Part shown: in pieces, positions 51,314 to 59,391 of the stretch
How positions within the stretch are numbered: position 1 is the first letter of the stretch
Layout: each line of letters starts with the position of its first letter
Source: DATJFQ01 sp035492775
GTDB taxonomy: Bacteria; Acidobacteriota; Vicinamibacteria; Vicinamibacterales; 2-12-FULL-66-21
Length of the DNA: 64,000 nucleotides
Assembly: GCA_035492775.1 (NCBI GenBank)
Contig: DATJIW010000006.1
Location: 1 to 64,000 of the forward strand
Direction of reading: 5' to 3'
Notes under the pieces: generated by a model
What the model saw: the letters and a program-made list of their open reading frames with translations, nothing else
What the model was told of the DNA's origin: nothing
The model's database searches: none
Program-made: the position numbers and the translations under genes

Positions 51314-51886
51314 ATGCCAGCCCTGACCACACGCTTCGACGACGCGTTCGCCTACGCTCACGCGGCCCACAGCGCGCAGACGCGCAAGAACACCGGAATC
51401 CCGTACATTGGCCACCTGATGGGCGTCGCTTCGATCGTGCTGGACGACGGCGGGAACGAAGACGAAGCGATCGCGGCGCTCCTGCACGATGCGGCGGAGG
51501 ACGCAGGCGGACGCGCGCGGCTCGAAGATATCCGTCAGCGATTCGGCGATGCCGTCGCCGCAATCGTTGCGGACTGCACCGATTCGTGGTCGCAGCCCAA
51601 AGAGCCCTGGGCGGAGCGAAAACGGCGATACGTCGAACACGCGCGAACGCTCGCACCTGCGAGCCTCCGCGTGTCAGCAGCAGACAAGGTCCACAACACG
51701 TACGCGATACTTCGCGATCTCCGTAATATCGGCGACGAGGTGTGGTCGCGATTCACCGCGCGCCCGGACGACGTACTGGCGTACTACCAGGGGCTTGTTC
51801 GCGCCTACCGCGAAGCCGGCGGCGGACGTCTCGTCGACGAACTCGAACGCATCGTCCGCGGGATCGAGCGCGAACTGGGGTACTAA
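51314..51886 (+). CDS. HD-domain phosphohydrolase (RelA/SpoT hydrolase-like)
   Basis: The 190 residues resemble the hydrolase half of RelA/SpoT and MESH1. They have HSAQTRKNTGIPYIGHLMGVASI, the HD metal pair in ALLHDAAEDAGG (His/Asp near 58-59), FGDAVAAIVADCTDS and KVHNTYAILRDL (a later Asn/His region). There is no synthetase domain. It could hydrolyse (p)ppGpp or another nucleotide. A strong Shine-Dalgarno sequence decides the start. The 51,254-51,313 gap holds the divergent signals shared with the RlpA-like gene. Confidence 0.85.
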   Translation: MPALTTRFDDAFAYAHAAHSAQTRKNTGIPYIGHLMGVASIVLDDGGNEDEAIAALLHDAAEDAGGRARLEDIRQRFGDAVAAIVADCTDSWSQPKEPWAERKRRYVEHARTLAPASLRVSAADKVHNTYAILRDLRNIGDEVWSRFTARPDDVLAYYQGLVRAYREAGGGRLVDELERIVRGIERELGY

Positions 51887-52050
51887 GCGGACGCGCGCTG
51901 CGGGGAGTCCAGCCGTGCGAGGTGCGCGAGCATCCGCCTGCGGTGTTCAATCTCCCGGGCCGTCAACCGGGGGCGCGCAGGCTCGAAGGGATGGCGCGGC
52001 CGCGGTTCGTGGCTTTGTGGCGCCGGACGCTTCTCGAATCGAACGATCAT
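51883..52050 (-). CDS. Small basic hypothetical protein
   Basis: A possible 55-residue product from the ATG at 52,050. It begins IVRFEKRPAPQSH and ends in a helix-like EIEHRRRMLAHLARLD. It is Arg/Pro-rich with no known domain or Shine-Dalgarno sequence. It fills most of the gap between the HD gene (whose stop it overlaps by 4 nt, convergent) and the desaturase. It may not be expressed. Confidence 0.3.
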   Translation of the reverse strand: MIVRFEKRPAPQSHEPRPRHPFEPARPRLTAREIEHRRRMLAHLARLDSPQRASA

Positions 52051-52111
52051 GTCCCGACGATAACGGGAGAGCGTGACAGACCAGGTCACGCGGCAAAAAA
52101 GACGCGACCGA

Positions 52112-53137
52112 TCAGCCCCGGGCTCTCCTGATCTGAGGTTCTCCGGTCTTGGCCGGCGGGATCTTGAAGGTTGGCTCCTGGGGAGTGGCCCAATCCGTGT
52201 GGGGGGCGTGGTTTTCGACCAGCCAGCCGTATACGAGCTGGCCATACGTCCGCCAGCGCATTCCCCTCTTCTCGTAAAACGGTACGAGCGCGCGCTGCAG
52301 CTCGGGCAGCCGGTAGAAGGGCACGCCGGGGAAGTAGTGGTGCTCGAGGTGATAGTTCGAGTTCAGGAACGCGAAGTCCCAGAACCAGCTCCCCCTCATC
52401 AGTGTGCCCCACTTCGCCGGATCGTTGGGATCGATGTCGTAGTGCTGCCCCAACCGGTTCAGCGTGAACGCGATGGGAAAGATGAAGAAGACGGGAATGA
52501 TGCTCGTTCGGAACGCGGCGAAGAACCCGAAGAAATACCAGATTGCGGCGAGCGCCCCCAGGTGCGCGGCGATCGAGAGCCACCGCTCCGCCTTGATTTT
52601 CGCCTGCAGGTCGGCGGGGTACGTGGAGGACTCGCGCCGCGCGGCGCGGAAATAAATCGGGAAGAGCGCGGGCGTGCAGTACAGCAGCTTGAACCACCGC
52701 TTGTTGACCTTCGGCGAGAGGTGGTGCCGCTTCGGATCGTCCTCCTCCGATCCGAGCTCGGCATGGTGATCGAGGTGCCAGCGCGTGAACTGGCTCGCGG
52801 AAATGCCGCTCGGAACGGCGTAGAGAAATCCCAGGAACCGCTCGGCGGCCCGCCGCTTCCGCTCGAAGATCGTGTGGTGGACGACTTCGTGGAGCAGTAC
52901 CGTGAAATTGAACACGGTGAAGCCCTGCACGAAGGCCAGCGGAATCCAGATAATCGGATTCTCGAACCGGATGAGACCCCACGTCGCGAGCCCCAGGATC
53001 GCGAACTGCCGCAGCGCCACGGCAAAGTGCCGCCACGGCTGCTTGCGGTGCAGGGACCGCATGAGATCGCGCGAAATCGCGGTTCCCAGCTCCGCCCGCA
53101 GCGGTCCCGCATGCTGCGAGTAATAGTGCGATTTCAC
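52112..53137 (-). CDS. Membrane fatty acid desaturase
   Basis: The 341 residues have the three His boxes of acyl-lipid desaturases: HEVVHH (about 83-88), HLDHH (about 121-125) and HLEHH (about 263-267), with four to five membrane helices between them. The di-iron enzyme introduces a double bond into a lipid acyl chain (or hydroxylates a related lipid). It starts at the GTG at 53,137, 9 nt after a TAAAAT hexamer (minus strand 53,152-53,147). No electron donor gene lies nearby. Confidence 0.9.
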   Translation of the reverse strand: MKSHYYSQHAGPLRAELGTAISRDLMRSLHRKQPWRHFAVALRQFAILGLATWGLIRFENPIIWIPLAFVQGFTVFNFTVLLHEVVHHTIFERKRRAAERFLGFLYAVPSGISASQFTRWHLDHHAELGSEEDDPKRHHLSPKVNKRWFKLLYCTPALFPIYFRAARRESSTYPADLQAKIKAERWLSIAAHLGALAAIWYFFGFFAAFRTSIIPVFFIFPIAFTLNRLGQHYDIDPNDPAKWGTLMRGSWFWDFAFLNSNYHLEHHYFPGVPFYRLPELQRALVPFYEKRGMRWRTYGQLVYGWLVENHAPHTDWATPQEPTFKIPPAKTGEPQIRRARG

Positions 53138-53160
53138 AGTGGTCCCATTTTACCGCGGGG

Positions 53161-53232
53161 AGCCGGTGAATGGGGAATTGGGACCGAATTCGCCCATTCG
53201 GCTCACCAATTCACCAACTCACCAATTCTTCG
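53161..53232. repeat. Degenerate CACCAATT/AATTGG heptad repeat, inverted arrangement
   Basis: A left part with GGTGAATGGGGAATTGGG and a right part with CTCACCAATTCACCAACTCA form imperfect complementary arms around GAATTCGCCCATTCGG. It occupies most of the gap between the desaturase and atpE genes (both minus) and belongs to the same AATTGG family as the arrays at 24,105 and 45,315. Confidence 0.65.
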
Positions 53233-53254
53233 AGGCGCGCGCCCGCGCGCGCCC

Positions 53255-53593
53255 TTACTTCCCGAACGGAGTGAGGAAGAAGAGGATCAGCGAAATGAGC
53301 AGCACGTAGATGACGAGCGACTCGATGAGAACAAGGCCCAGAATCAGCGCGCCGCGGATATCGCCCGTCGCGCTCGGGTTGCGGGCGATCGCCTCGCACG
53401 CGGCCGCAATCGACTTACCCTGGCCGAGCGCGCCGCCGAACGCCGCGATGCCCAGCGCGAAACCGGCCGTGATGATCGACCAGCGGGCCACTTCGCTGCC
53501 CGCCGCCGCACCGGTACCCTGCGCGTACAGCGGCGCGAAGGCCCCCGCGAGGACCACGAGTGCGATTGTCATGAGACTGCGTTTACTCACCAC
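53255..53593 (-). CDS. atpE: F-type ATP synthase subunit c
   Basis: The 112-residue chain is longer than the usual 80 because an N-terminal signal-peptide-like segment (MTIALVVLAGAFAPLYAQ) precedes the two-helix hairpin. Helix 1 has GALGQGKSIAAACEAIARNP (Gln58) and helix 2 has ILGLVLIESLVIYVLLISL with the ion-carrying Glu91 followed by Ser92. This Gln/Glu-Ser set matches part of the sodium-binding signature of Ilyobacter-type c-rings, though the next residue is Leu rather than Thr. The GTG start has a GGAGG Shine-Dalgarno sequence. Confidence 0.95.
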   Translation of the reverse strand: MVSKRSLMTIALVVLAGAFAPLYAQGTGAAAGSEVARWSIITAGFALGIAAFGGALGQGKSIAAACEAIARNPSATGDIRGALILGLVLIESLVIYVLLISLILFFLTPFGK

Positions 53594-53622
53594 GTTCCTC
53601 CATTAGTCAGTCAGAAAGAGAC

Positions 53623-54432
53623 TTACGCCGATGCCGGGGCGTGGACGCCCGACGGCGCATCGTGCCCGTGATCGTCGTGCTCGTGTTCCACAGCGACTGC
53701 GCCCTGCAGGTAGATGATCGAGAGCAGCACGAAGATGAATGCCTGGAGCCCGCCCGTGATCAGCCCGAGCAGCATCATCGGCACTGGAACGATGAACGGG
53801 ATGATGCTGCCGAGGATCAGGATGACGAGCTCTTCGCCGAAGATGTTGCCGAAGAGACGCAGCGAGAGCGACATGATTCGCGACGTGTGGCTGATGATCT
53901 CGATCGGGAACATCACGAAGCCGATCCACCACGGCGCGCCGGGCGGCGCCCAGAAGTGCTTCACGTAAGCCACGATCCCGTTCTTGCGGATGCCTTCGAA
54001 ATGGTAATAGACCCAGATCGTGAGCGCGCAGCCAAGCGTCACGTTGATGCTGCTCGTCGGGGCCATCAGCCCCGGTACCAGCCCCGCGTAGTTGCCGATC
54101 AGGATGAACAGCCCCAGCGCCGAAATGAGCGGCAGGTAGCGGCGGCCCGTTCCAGGTCCGATCCATTCCTCGATCATGCCGTTCATCATCACGACGGCGT
54201 CCTCGAGGACGATCTGGAAGCGGCTCGGGTGCTCGACGCTCAGCCGGGAACGCACGACGAGGCACATGACCGTAATCGCGGCGACGATGAGGATCGTCAT
54301 CACGATGTACGGCGGAATGACCTCGGGTCCCTGGAGATGAAACCCGAACGGCGCCAGCGCGGCGGCCACGATCGGGCCGAGAACCGCATTGACCGCCTGC
54401 ACGATCCACAAGGGATGTTCGAGCTTCTCCAT
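53623..54432 (-). CDS. atpB: F-type ATP synthase subunit a
   Basis: The 269 residues have five to six membrane helices. The essential Arg lies in SLSLRLFGNIFGEE, and the GGLQAFIFVLLSIIYL end is typical. It forms the ion half-channels against the c-ring. A His/Asp-rich C-terminal tail (EHEHDDHGHDAPS) after the last helix is unusual and might bind metal. The ATG at 54,432 gives a normal N-terminus (EKLEHPLWI). It lies between the subunit I and c genes in the same orientation. Confidence 0.95.
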   Translation of the reverse strand: MEKLEHPLWIVQAVNAVLGPIVAAALAPFGFHLQGPEVIPPYIVMTILIVAAITVMCLVVRSRLSVEHPSRFQIVLEDAVVMMNGMIEEWIGPGTGRRYLPLISALGLFILIGNYAGLVPGLMAPTSSINVTLGCALTIWVYYHFEGIRKNGIVAYVKHFWAPPGAPWWIGFVMFPIEIISHTSRIMSLSLRLFGNIFGEELVILILGSIIPFIVPVPMMLLGLITGGLQAFIFVLLSIIYLQGAVAVEHEHDDHGHDAPSGVHAPASA

Positions 54433-54448
54433 CCGGCGCTGTCTGGTT

Positions 54449-54829
54449 CTATTTGTTCCTGATGAGACGCGCGGCTTCGATCGCCGCAACCGCCACGAAC
54501 GACGATGCACCTACAATGAGCCCGATCGGGTGCAGGCGCAAACGCGCAATCATAACGTACGCCAGAAATCCGAGTAAAGCGTACCGGCCGGTCAACTTCA
54601 CCACCGCAAAAGATGTAGCCGGCCGACTCGTTTCGCGCGGGTCCGCCGCAGTTGTGACGTCGAAAATCGCGCCTTTGATCAGCAGGAAACTGACCCCTGC
54701 CAGGATGCCGCCCGCAACGACGCCCGCGGCGGCCGCGGGCCCTCCGAGCGCGGCACCGAACGCCGTGAACACCGCGCACGCGATGACGGCGTTGCGCTGA
54801 AGCCGGACGATCAGATCGTCGCCGGACAC
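54449..54829 (-). CDS. atpI: ATP synthase subunit I (AtpI-like)
   Basis: The 126 residues have four membrane helices and the small hydrophobic layout of AtpI, a protein that assists c-ring assembly in sodium- and proton-type enzymes. Position directly before atpB supports the call. The loop between helices 2 and 3 carries DPRETSRPATS. The start lies 1 nt from the AtpZ stop. Confidence 0.8.
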   Translation of the reverse strand: MSGDDLIVRLQRNAVIACAVFTAFGAALGGPAAAAGVVAGGILAGVSFLLIKGAIFDVTTAADPRETSRPATSFAVVKLTGRYALLGFLAYVMIARLRLHPIGLIVGASSFVAVAAIEAARLIRNK

Positions 54830-54830
54830 G

Positions 54831-55070
54831 CTACTTGATCGAGCGGCTCGCGCGGATGACGCTCACGACACCCGCCGCGAGACCGAGGAGGAACCCGATG
54901 AAGAAGCCCCAGTGTCCGCGTCCAATGAGGCGGTCGACCAGCAGCCCGGCGCCGCAGCCGATGACGATCGAGAGCACGAACGCGAATCCCACGCTGCCAA
55001 GCGTGCCGAATTCGCGCATCGCCTCGGCCGTGGAATGGGAGTCCCTGCCGTTCCTGGAATCGTCTGCCAT
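54831..55070 (-). CDS. atpZ: AtpZ/F0F1-ATPase gene-1-like small membrane protein
   Basis: The 79 residues hold two membrane helices with GxGxxxD-type glycine patterns (GAGLLVDRLIGRGHWGFFIG, LGLAAGVVSVIR), characteristic of the AtpZ family that accompanies AtpI. It probably helps assembly or ion supply of the F0 sector. The hydrophilic N-terminus (about 24 residues) precedes the first helix. Confidence 0.8.
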   Translation of the reverse strand: MADDSRNGRDSHSTAEAMREFGTLGSVGFAFVLSIVIGCGAGLLVDRLIGRGHWGFFIGFLLGLAAGVVSVIRASRSIK

Positions 55071-55078
55071 AGATGCGT

Positions 55079-55336
55079 TCAGCGGCGGATGGCGGGCGTC
55101 GCGGCCGTGTCACCGCACGAGCCGAACGCGGCGAACGGGGGCGTCCCGCTCGCAGCGGGCGGAGGGGTCGGCGGCGACGGCACGGGCGGCGCGACCGCCG
55201 CGGTGCAATCCGACCCGAGCTTTGCAGGCAGCTGCCCCGCCGCCCGCGCCCGTGCCAGCGTCGCGTCCAGGTACAGCGTCGCCGCCACCGTCGCGATGAC
55301 GAGAATCCGGAACGCCGGGCCCGGTCGAGACATCAT
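55079..55336 (-). CDS. Small single-pass membrane protein of unknown function
   Basis: About 85 residues: one N-terminal helix (AFRILVIATVAATLYLDATL) and a Pro/Ala-rich tail with two Cys (GSDC and GSCG). It starts at ATG 55,336 or 55,333; the latter sits 7 nt after TATTCT on the minus strand. It precedes atpZ by 8 nt and probably shares its transcript. No family is recognised. Confidence 0.5.
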   Translation of the reverse strand: MMSRPGPAFRILVIATVAATLYLDATLARARAAGQLPAKLGSDCTAAVAPPVPSPPTPPPAASGTPPFAAFGSCGDTAATPAIRR

Positions 55337-55403
55337 AAAGAGAATAAACGATCCGCCATCGTGTCCTGGTCCAGACCCGATCTTCGCCCACAAGTCCCGT
55401 CGT

Positions 55404-55431
55404 TGCAATAATTTTGGCCGGTGCCTATACT
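55404..55431 (+). promoter_or_regulatory. Sigma-70-like promoter of the VWFA-heme operon
   Basis: TTGCAA (55,404-55,409) and TATACT (55,426-55,431) are spaced 16 nt apart, and the ATG at 55,456 follows 24 nt later. This is the best-formed -35/-10 pair seen in the window and would drive the run 55,456-62,910. Confidence 0.6.
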
Positions 55432-55455
55432 CGATTCGAAAGGCAGTTTCACGAC

Positions 55456-56334
55456 ATGTCGAGACGCGTCCGCGTACTGCTCATCGCGCTCATTGGTTTC
55501 GCTCCGGCGGCCGCCGTATTCGCGCAGACGAAGGACGTCCGCGTGTATGCGAGCGTGCTCGACGCCGACGGTCATCCGGTTACCGGCCTGACGGCCGCGG
55601 ATTTCACGGTCCGCGAGGACAACACGACGCGCGAAGTACTTTCGGTCGCGCCGGCGACCGAACCGCTGACAATTGCGTTCCTCATCGACAACACGCAGGC
55701 CTCGTCCGGGGCGACGCAGATGATCCGCGAGGGCGCGCGCAACTTCGTGAAGGCGCTGTCGGGGAAGGCGGAGATCGCGATCATCACCTTCGGCGATCGC
55801 CCGACGATCGCGCAGGACTATACGACCGACGAAAAGCGCCTGCTCGACGCGGTGGGCCGCATCTTCGCGCAGCCGGGCGCCGGCGCGTACTTCGACGATG
55901 CGGTCATGGAGGTCAGCCGCGGCCTGCAGAAGCGTGAACCGGCGCGGCCGGTGATCGCCGCATTACTCGTGGAGGATCCGCACGAGTTCAGCAACCGGTA
56001 TTACCAGCCCATTCTCGACCAGCTCGCCAAGAGCGGCGCCGCGCTTCACGTGCTGGCGTTCGGGACGCCGAGCGGATCGGAGACGGACGAACTGCGCAAC
56101 CGCAACCAAGTGCTCGCGCTCGGCACGGAACGGACGGGCGGCCGGCGGGATCAACTGCTGGCGGCAACCGCGATCCCTGGCGCCCTGACGCAGCTCGCCG
56201 ACGAACTCGCGCATCAATACGTGGTCACCTACGCCCGTCCCGAAACGTTGATCCCCCCGGAAAAGCTCGCGGTATCGGTCAAGCGTCCAGGCGTCACGGT
56301 CCGGGCCCGCACCCAGGCACCCCCGGCGAAATGA
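55456..56334 (+). CDS. Secreted VWFA-domain protein (acidobacterial type), degenerate MIDAS
   Basis: The 292 residues start with a signal peptide (ending AAAVFAQ), then a beta domain with VYASVLDADGHPVTGLTAAD-type sequence, then a von Willebrand A domain. The metal site reads DNTQASSG where DxSxS is normal, so Mg binding may be weakened. Proteins of this type are abundant and mostly uncharacterised in Acidobacteria. The stop overlaps the next ATG as ATGA. The ATG at 55,456 gives the signal peptide. Confidence 0.85.
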   Translation: MSRRVRVLLIALIGFAPAAAVFAQTKDVRVYASVLDADGHPVTGLTAADFTVREDNTTREVLSVAPATEPLTIAFLIDNTQASSGATQMIREGARNFVKALSGKAEIAIITFGDRPTIAQDYTTDEKRLLDAVGRIFAQPGAGAYFDDAVMEVSRGLQKREPARPVIAALLVEDPHEFSNRYYQPILDQLAKSGAALHVLAFGTPSGSETDELRNRNQVLALGTERTGGRRDQLLAATAIPGALTQLADELAHQYVVTYARPETLIPPEKLAVSVKRPGVTVRARTQAPPAK

Positions 56335-57254
56335 GCCGCAGTCTCCTTCTCGCCCTCGTGCTCACGATTGCCGCAGCGGTCGGGATCGCTGCGCAACAGC
56401 GATTCCGCGCCGGCATCGAACTGGTCTCCCTGACGGTCACGGCGACGGACGTCTCCGGCAAGTTCGTCACGGACCTCAATGAGGGGGATTTCGAAGTCTA
56501 CGAGGACGGGGCGAAGCAGCAGATCACGTTCTTTTCGAAGAGCCAGCAGCCGATTTCGCTGGCGCTCCTGCTCGATACCAGCGCCAGCATGGAAGAGCGG
56601 ATGGGGATCGTGCAGGAGGCCGCCGTCGGTTTCGCCCACGAACTGCACAAGGACGATCAGGCAGAAGTCGTGGATTTCGACAGCCAGGTGCGCATCCTGT
56701 CGCCGTTCACCCACGACGCCGGCGCGCTCGAGAAAGCGATCCGCTCGACGACGGCAAACGGATCGACGTCGCTCTACAACGCGATTTACATCTCCTTGAA
56801 AGATCTGAAGAAGGCCCGCGCCGCGTCGCCGGACGACATCCGCAGGCAGGCGATCGTGCTGCTGTCGGACGGCGACGATACGTCGAGCCTCGTCGAATTC
56901 GACGAGGTCCTCGACCTCGCCAAGCGAAGCGAGACCGCCATCTACTCGATCGGCCTGCGGCAGGGAGAGACCGGCAGGCGCGAGTTCAAGGAAGCGGAGT
57001 TCGTGCTGAAGCAGCTCTCCCAGGAAACCGGCGGACACGTGTTCTTCCCGACGGACGCGCGCGAACTGCCGAAGATCTATCAGGCGATCTGGGAGGAGCT
57101 GTCGAGCCAGTACACGATCGCGTATTCGTCGTCGAATCCCAAGCGCGATGGCGCGTGGCGCCGCATTCAGATCCGCACGCAGCGGCCCGGCGTCATCGCC
57201 CGCACGAAGACGGGATACTACGGCCCGACCGCGACGGCTTCCGATCCGAAATGA
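56331..57254 (+). CDS. Secreted VWFA-domain protein (acidobacterial type), intact MIDAS
   Basis: A 307-residue paralogue of the preceding protein: signal peptide (ending IAAQQ), beta domain (SLTVTATDVSGKFVTDLNEG), then a VWA domain with intact DTSAS MIDAS (about residue 82). SDGDDTSS further on and a C-terminal strand (QYTIAYSSSNPKRDG) complete it. It could bind a partner outside the cell membrane. Its stop overlaps the hemX-like start (ATGA), so it is tied into the heme operon. Confidence 0.85.
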   Translation: MSRSLLLALVLTIAAAVGIAAQQRFRAGIELVSLTVTATDVSGKFVTDLNEGDFEVYEDGAKQQITFFSKSQQPISLALLLDTSASMEERMGIVQEAAVGFAHELHKDDQAEVVDFDSQVRILSPFTHDAGALEKAIRSTTANGSTSLYNAIYISLKDLKKARAASPDDIRRQAIVLLSDGDDTSSLVEFDEVLDLAKRSETAIYSIGLRQGETGRREFKEAEFVLKQLSQETGGHVFFPTDARELPKIYQAIWEELSSQYTIAYSSSNPKRDGAWRRIQIRTQRPGVIARTKTGYYGPTATASDPK

Positions 57255-58078
57255 CGATCATCGCCTGGCTTCCCGTGCTGCTCTACGGCCTGGCAGCGGC
57301 CGCCTACATTGCGCATTTCGCGCAGCGCGAGCCGCGCGTGGGCCGCGCGGCAACGGCCCTGCTCGGGGCAGGCGTTCTGGCGCACACGTTTCTCATCGGC
57401 ATGCAGACGGTCACCGCCGGTTACGCCCCGCTCGTCGGCACCACGGCGGCGGTGTCGGCATTCGTCTGGCTGCTCGGCCTCGCCTACCTTTACATCGAGC
57501 TCTCGACCGAAGAGCGCGCGATGGGTGCGTTCGTGACGGTTCTCATGGCGGCGCTCGCCATTCTCCCGGCGCTGAATCCCGGAGTGGAATCGCGTCCGCC
57601 GCTGCTCCGCAGCCCGCTGTTCACGATCCACGTGCTCTCGCTGCTGTTCGCCTACGCGAGCTTCGCGCTCGCATTCGTCCTCGGCATCACGTACGTGCTG
57701 TTGTTCAAGGAGATCAAGGCGAAGCATCTCGGCTTCTTCTACGCACGCCTGCCCAGCCTGCAGGTCCTCGACATGATGAACGCGCGGGCGATCGGCGTCG
57801 GCTGGGCGCTGCTCACGGCCGGCGTCATTGTCGGCGCGGTCTGGGCGACGCAGGTCCACGCCTCGCCCGACCCGCACGCGCGGGCGATGTCCGTGGCCGA
57901 CCCGAAGATCCTGCTCGCCGTCCTGAGCTGGGCGATGTATTCGTTCGCGTTTTTCGCGCGCGGCGCGATCGGCTGGAGCGGCCGGCGGGCGGCGTGGCTG
58001 TCGGCCATCGGGTTCGTGATCGTGCTCCTGAATTTTCTGCCGGTCGGCTATTTCCTGACCAGGAGTCATAACTTCTAG
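57251..58078 (+). CDS. hemX: HemX/CcsA-type membrane protein
   Basis: The 275 residues have eight membrane helices with the CcmC/CcsA/HemX fold (LFTIHVLSLLFAYASFALAF, GVGWALLTAGVIVGAVWA). The tryptophan-rich WWD heme motif of true cytochrome-c assembly proteins is absent; only VADPKILLAVLSWAMY remains. It is therefore better called HemX, which regulates glutamyl-tRNA reductase in Bacillus. Its place directly before hemA supports this. The stop overlaps the hemA GTG by one base. Confidence 0.8.
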   Translation: MTIIAWLPVLLYGLAAAAYIAHFAQREPRVGRAATALLGAGVLAHTFLIGMQTVTAGYAPLVGTTAAVSAFVWLLGLAYLYIELSTEERAMGAFVTVLMAALAILPALNPGVESRPPLLRSPLFTIHVLSLLFAYASFALAFVLGITYVLLFKEIKAKHLGFFYARLPSLQVLDMMNARAIGVGWALLTAGVIVGAVWATQVHASPDPHARAMSVADPKILLAVLSWAMYSFAFFARGAIGWSGRRAAWLSAIGFVIVLLNFLPVGYFLTRSHNF

Positions 58079-59391
58079 TGCGGCTGTTCGCCGTCGGCGT
58101 CACGCATCGGACCGCCCCTGTGGAACTGCGCGAGTGCATCGACTTCGCGCGTGCAGGGCTCGAACCGGCGCTCTCCGCGCTGACGTCGCGCGGCGTCGCG
58201 CAGGAAGTCGTCGTGCTCTCGACGTGCAATCGCGCCGAGATCTATGCGGTTGCCGACGACGACCGCGCCGGCGAGGCGTTCGGACGCTTCATCAGCGACT
58301 ACCATCGCGTGCCGTGGGACCGGCTCGCGCCGCACGTGTTCGAGCACCGGGGCCCGGACGCCGCCGGTCACCTGTTCCGCGTCGCCGCCGGGCTCGATTC
58401 TCTCGTCGTAGGTGAGCCCCAGATTCTCGGACAGGTGAAAGAGGCGTTTGCGACCGCCAACGGTCTGCAGCACGCGGGAGCGGTCATGCACCGGCTGTTC
58501 GATACGGCCTTCAGCGTCGGCAAGCGGGTGCGGAGCGAGACGGGGCTCGGCGAAGGTGCCGTGTCGGTGAGTTACGCGGCGATCGCGCTCGCCCGGAAGA
58601 TCTTCGGGGATCTCACGGGCCTCGAGGTGCTGATCCTGGGTGCGGGCGAGATGGCCAAGCTCACGGGCGTGCACCTGCAGGCGCAGCGCGTGAAGCAGTT
58701 GACGATCGTGAGCCGGACCATTTCGTCGTCGGACGCGCTGGCGCGTCAGCTCGGCGGCCGCGCACTTCCATGGGCGCAGCTCGCCGATGCGCTCTCGTCG
58801 GCGGACATCGTCATCAGCGCGACCGGAGCGAGCGAGCCGGTCCTCACCCGCGCAGGTGTCGAGGACACGATGCGCCCGAGACGCAGCCGCCCGCTGTTCG
58901 TGATCGACATCGCGGTGCCGCGCGACGTCGAGCCGGGCGTGGGAGACCTCGACCAGGTGTTCCTGTACAACATCGACGACCTGCGCAGCATCGTGAAGGA
59001 GAACCTGGCGCGCCGAACGGCGGAACTCGATCGCGCCGAGCGGATCGTGGCGGAAGAAGTCGCACGGTTCGCGACGTGGATGCAATCGCGGGACATCATT
59101 CCCACCGTCATCGCGCTGCGCCGCAGGTTCGACGCCGTCCGCCGGGCCGAGTTGAACCGCCTCGAGCCGAAGCTCGCGGGGCTGCCGCCGGAGGCGCGCG
59201 CGCGAGTCGACGAGATCACGCACCTCATCGTCGAGAAGCTGCTGCTGACGCCGACGGAGCAGCTGAAGGGACTGACCGACGAAGCCATGATGGTGACGTA
59301 CGCGGATGCGTTGAACCGCCTGTTCGGCCTCTCGTCGGAGGAGGCGCGGACCCCCGCCATCGAACCGCGGCGAGGACAGAAGGCCTCCTGA
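58078..59391 (+). CDS. hemA: Glutamyl-tRNA reductase
   Basis: The 437 residues contain the N-terminal GVTHRTAPVELRE, the catalytic cysteine in VLSTCNRAEIY (Cys49), the GEPQILGQVKEAF motif and a Rossmann NADPH domain (LEVLILGAGEMAKLTG). A C-terminal dimerisation domain completes it. It reduces glutamyl-tRNA(Glu) to glutamate-1-semialdehyde, the first committed step of the C5 heme pathway. It starts with GTG. The glutamate-semialdehyde aminotransferase gene (hemL) is not in the cluster. Confidence 0.95.
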   Translation: MRLFAVGVTHRTAPVELRECIDFARAGLEPALSALTSRGVAQEVVVLSTCNRAEIYAVADDDRAGEAFGRFISDYHRVPWDRLAPHVFEHRGPDAAGHLFRVAAGLDSLVVGEPQILGQVKEAFATANGLQHAGAVMHRLFDTAFSVGKRVRSETGLGEGAVSVSYAAIALARKIFGDLTGLEVLILGAGEMAKLTGVHLQAQRVKQLTIVSRTISSSDALARQLGGRALPWAQLADALSSADIVISATGASEPVLTRAGVEDTMRPRRSRPLFVIDIAVPRDVEPGVGDLDQVFLYNIDDLRSIVKENLARRTAELDRAERIVAEEVARFATWMQSRDIIPTVIALRRRFDAVRRAELNRLEPKLAGLPPEARARVDEITHLIVEKLLLTPTEQLKGLTDEAMMVTYADALNRLFGLSSEEARTPAIEPRRGQKAS

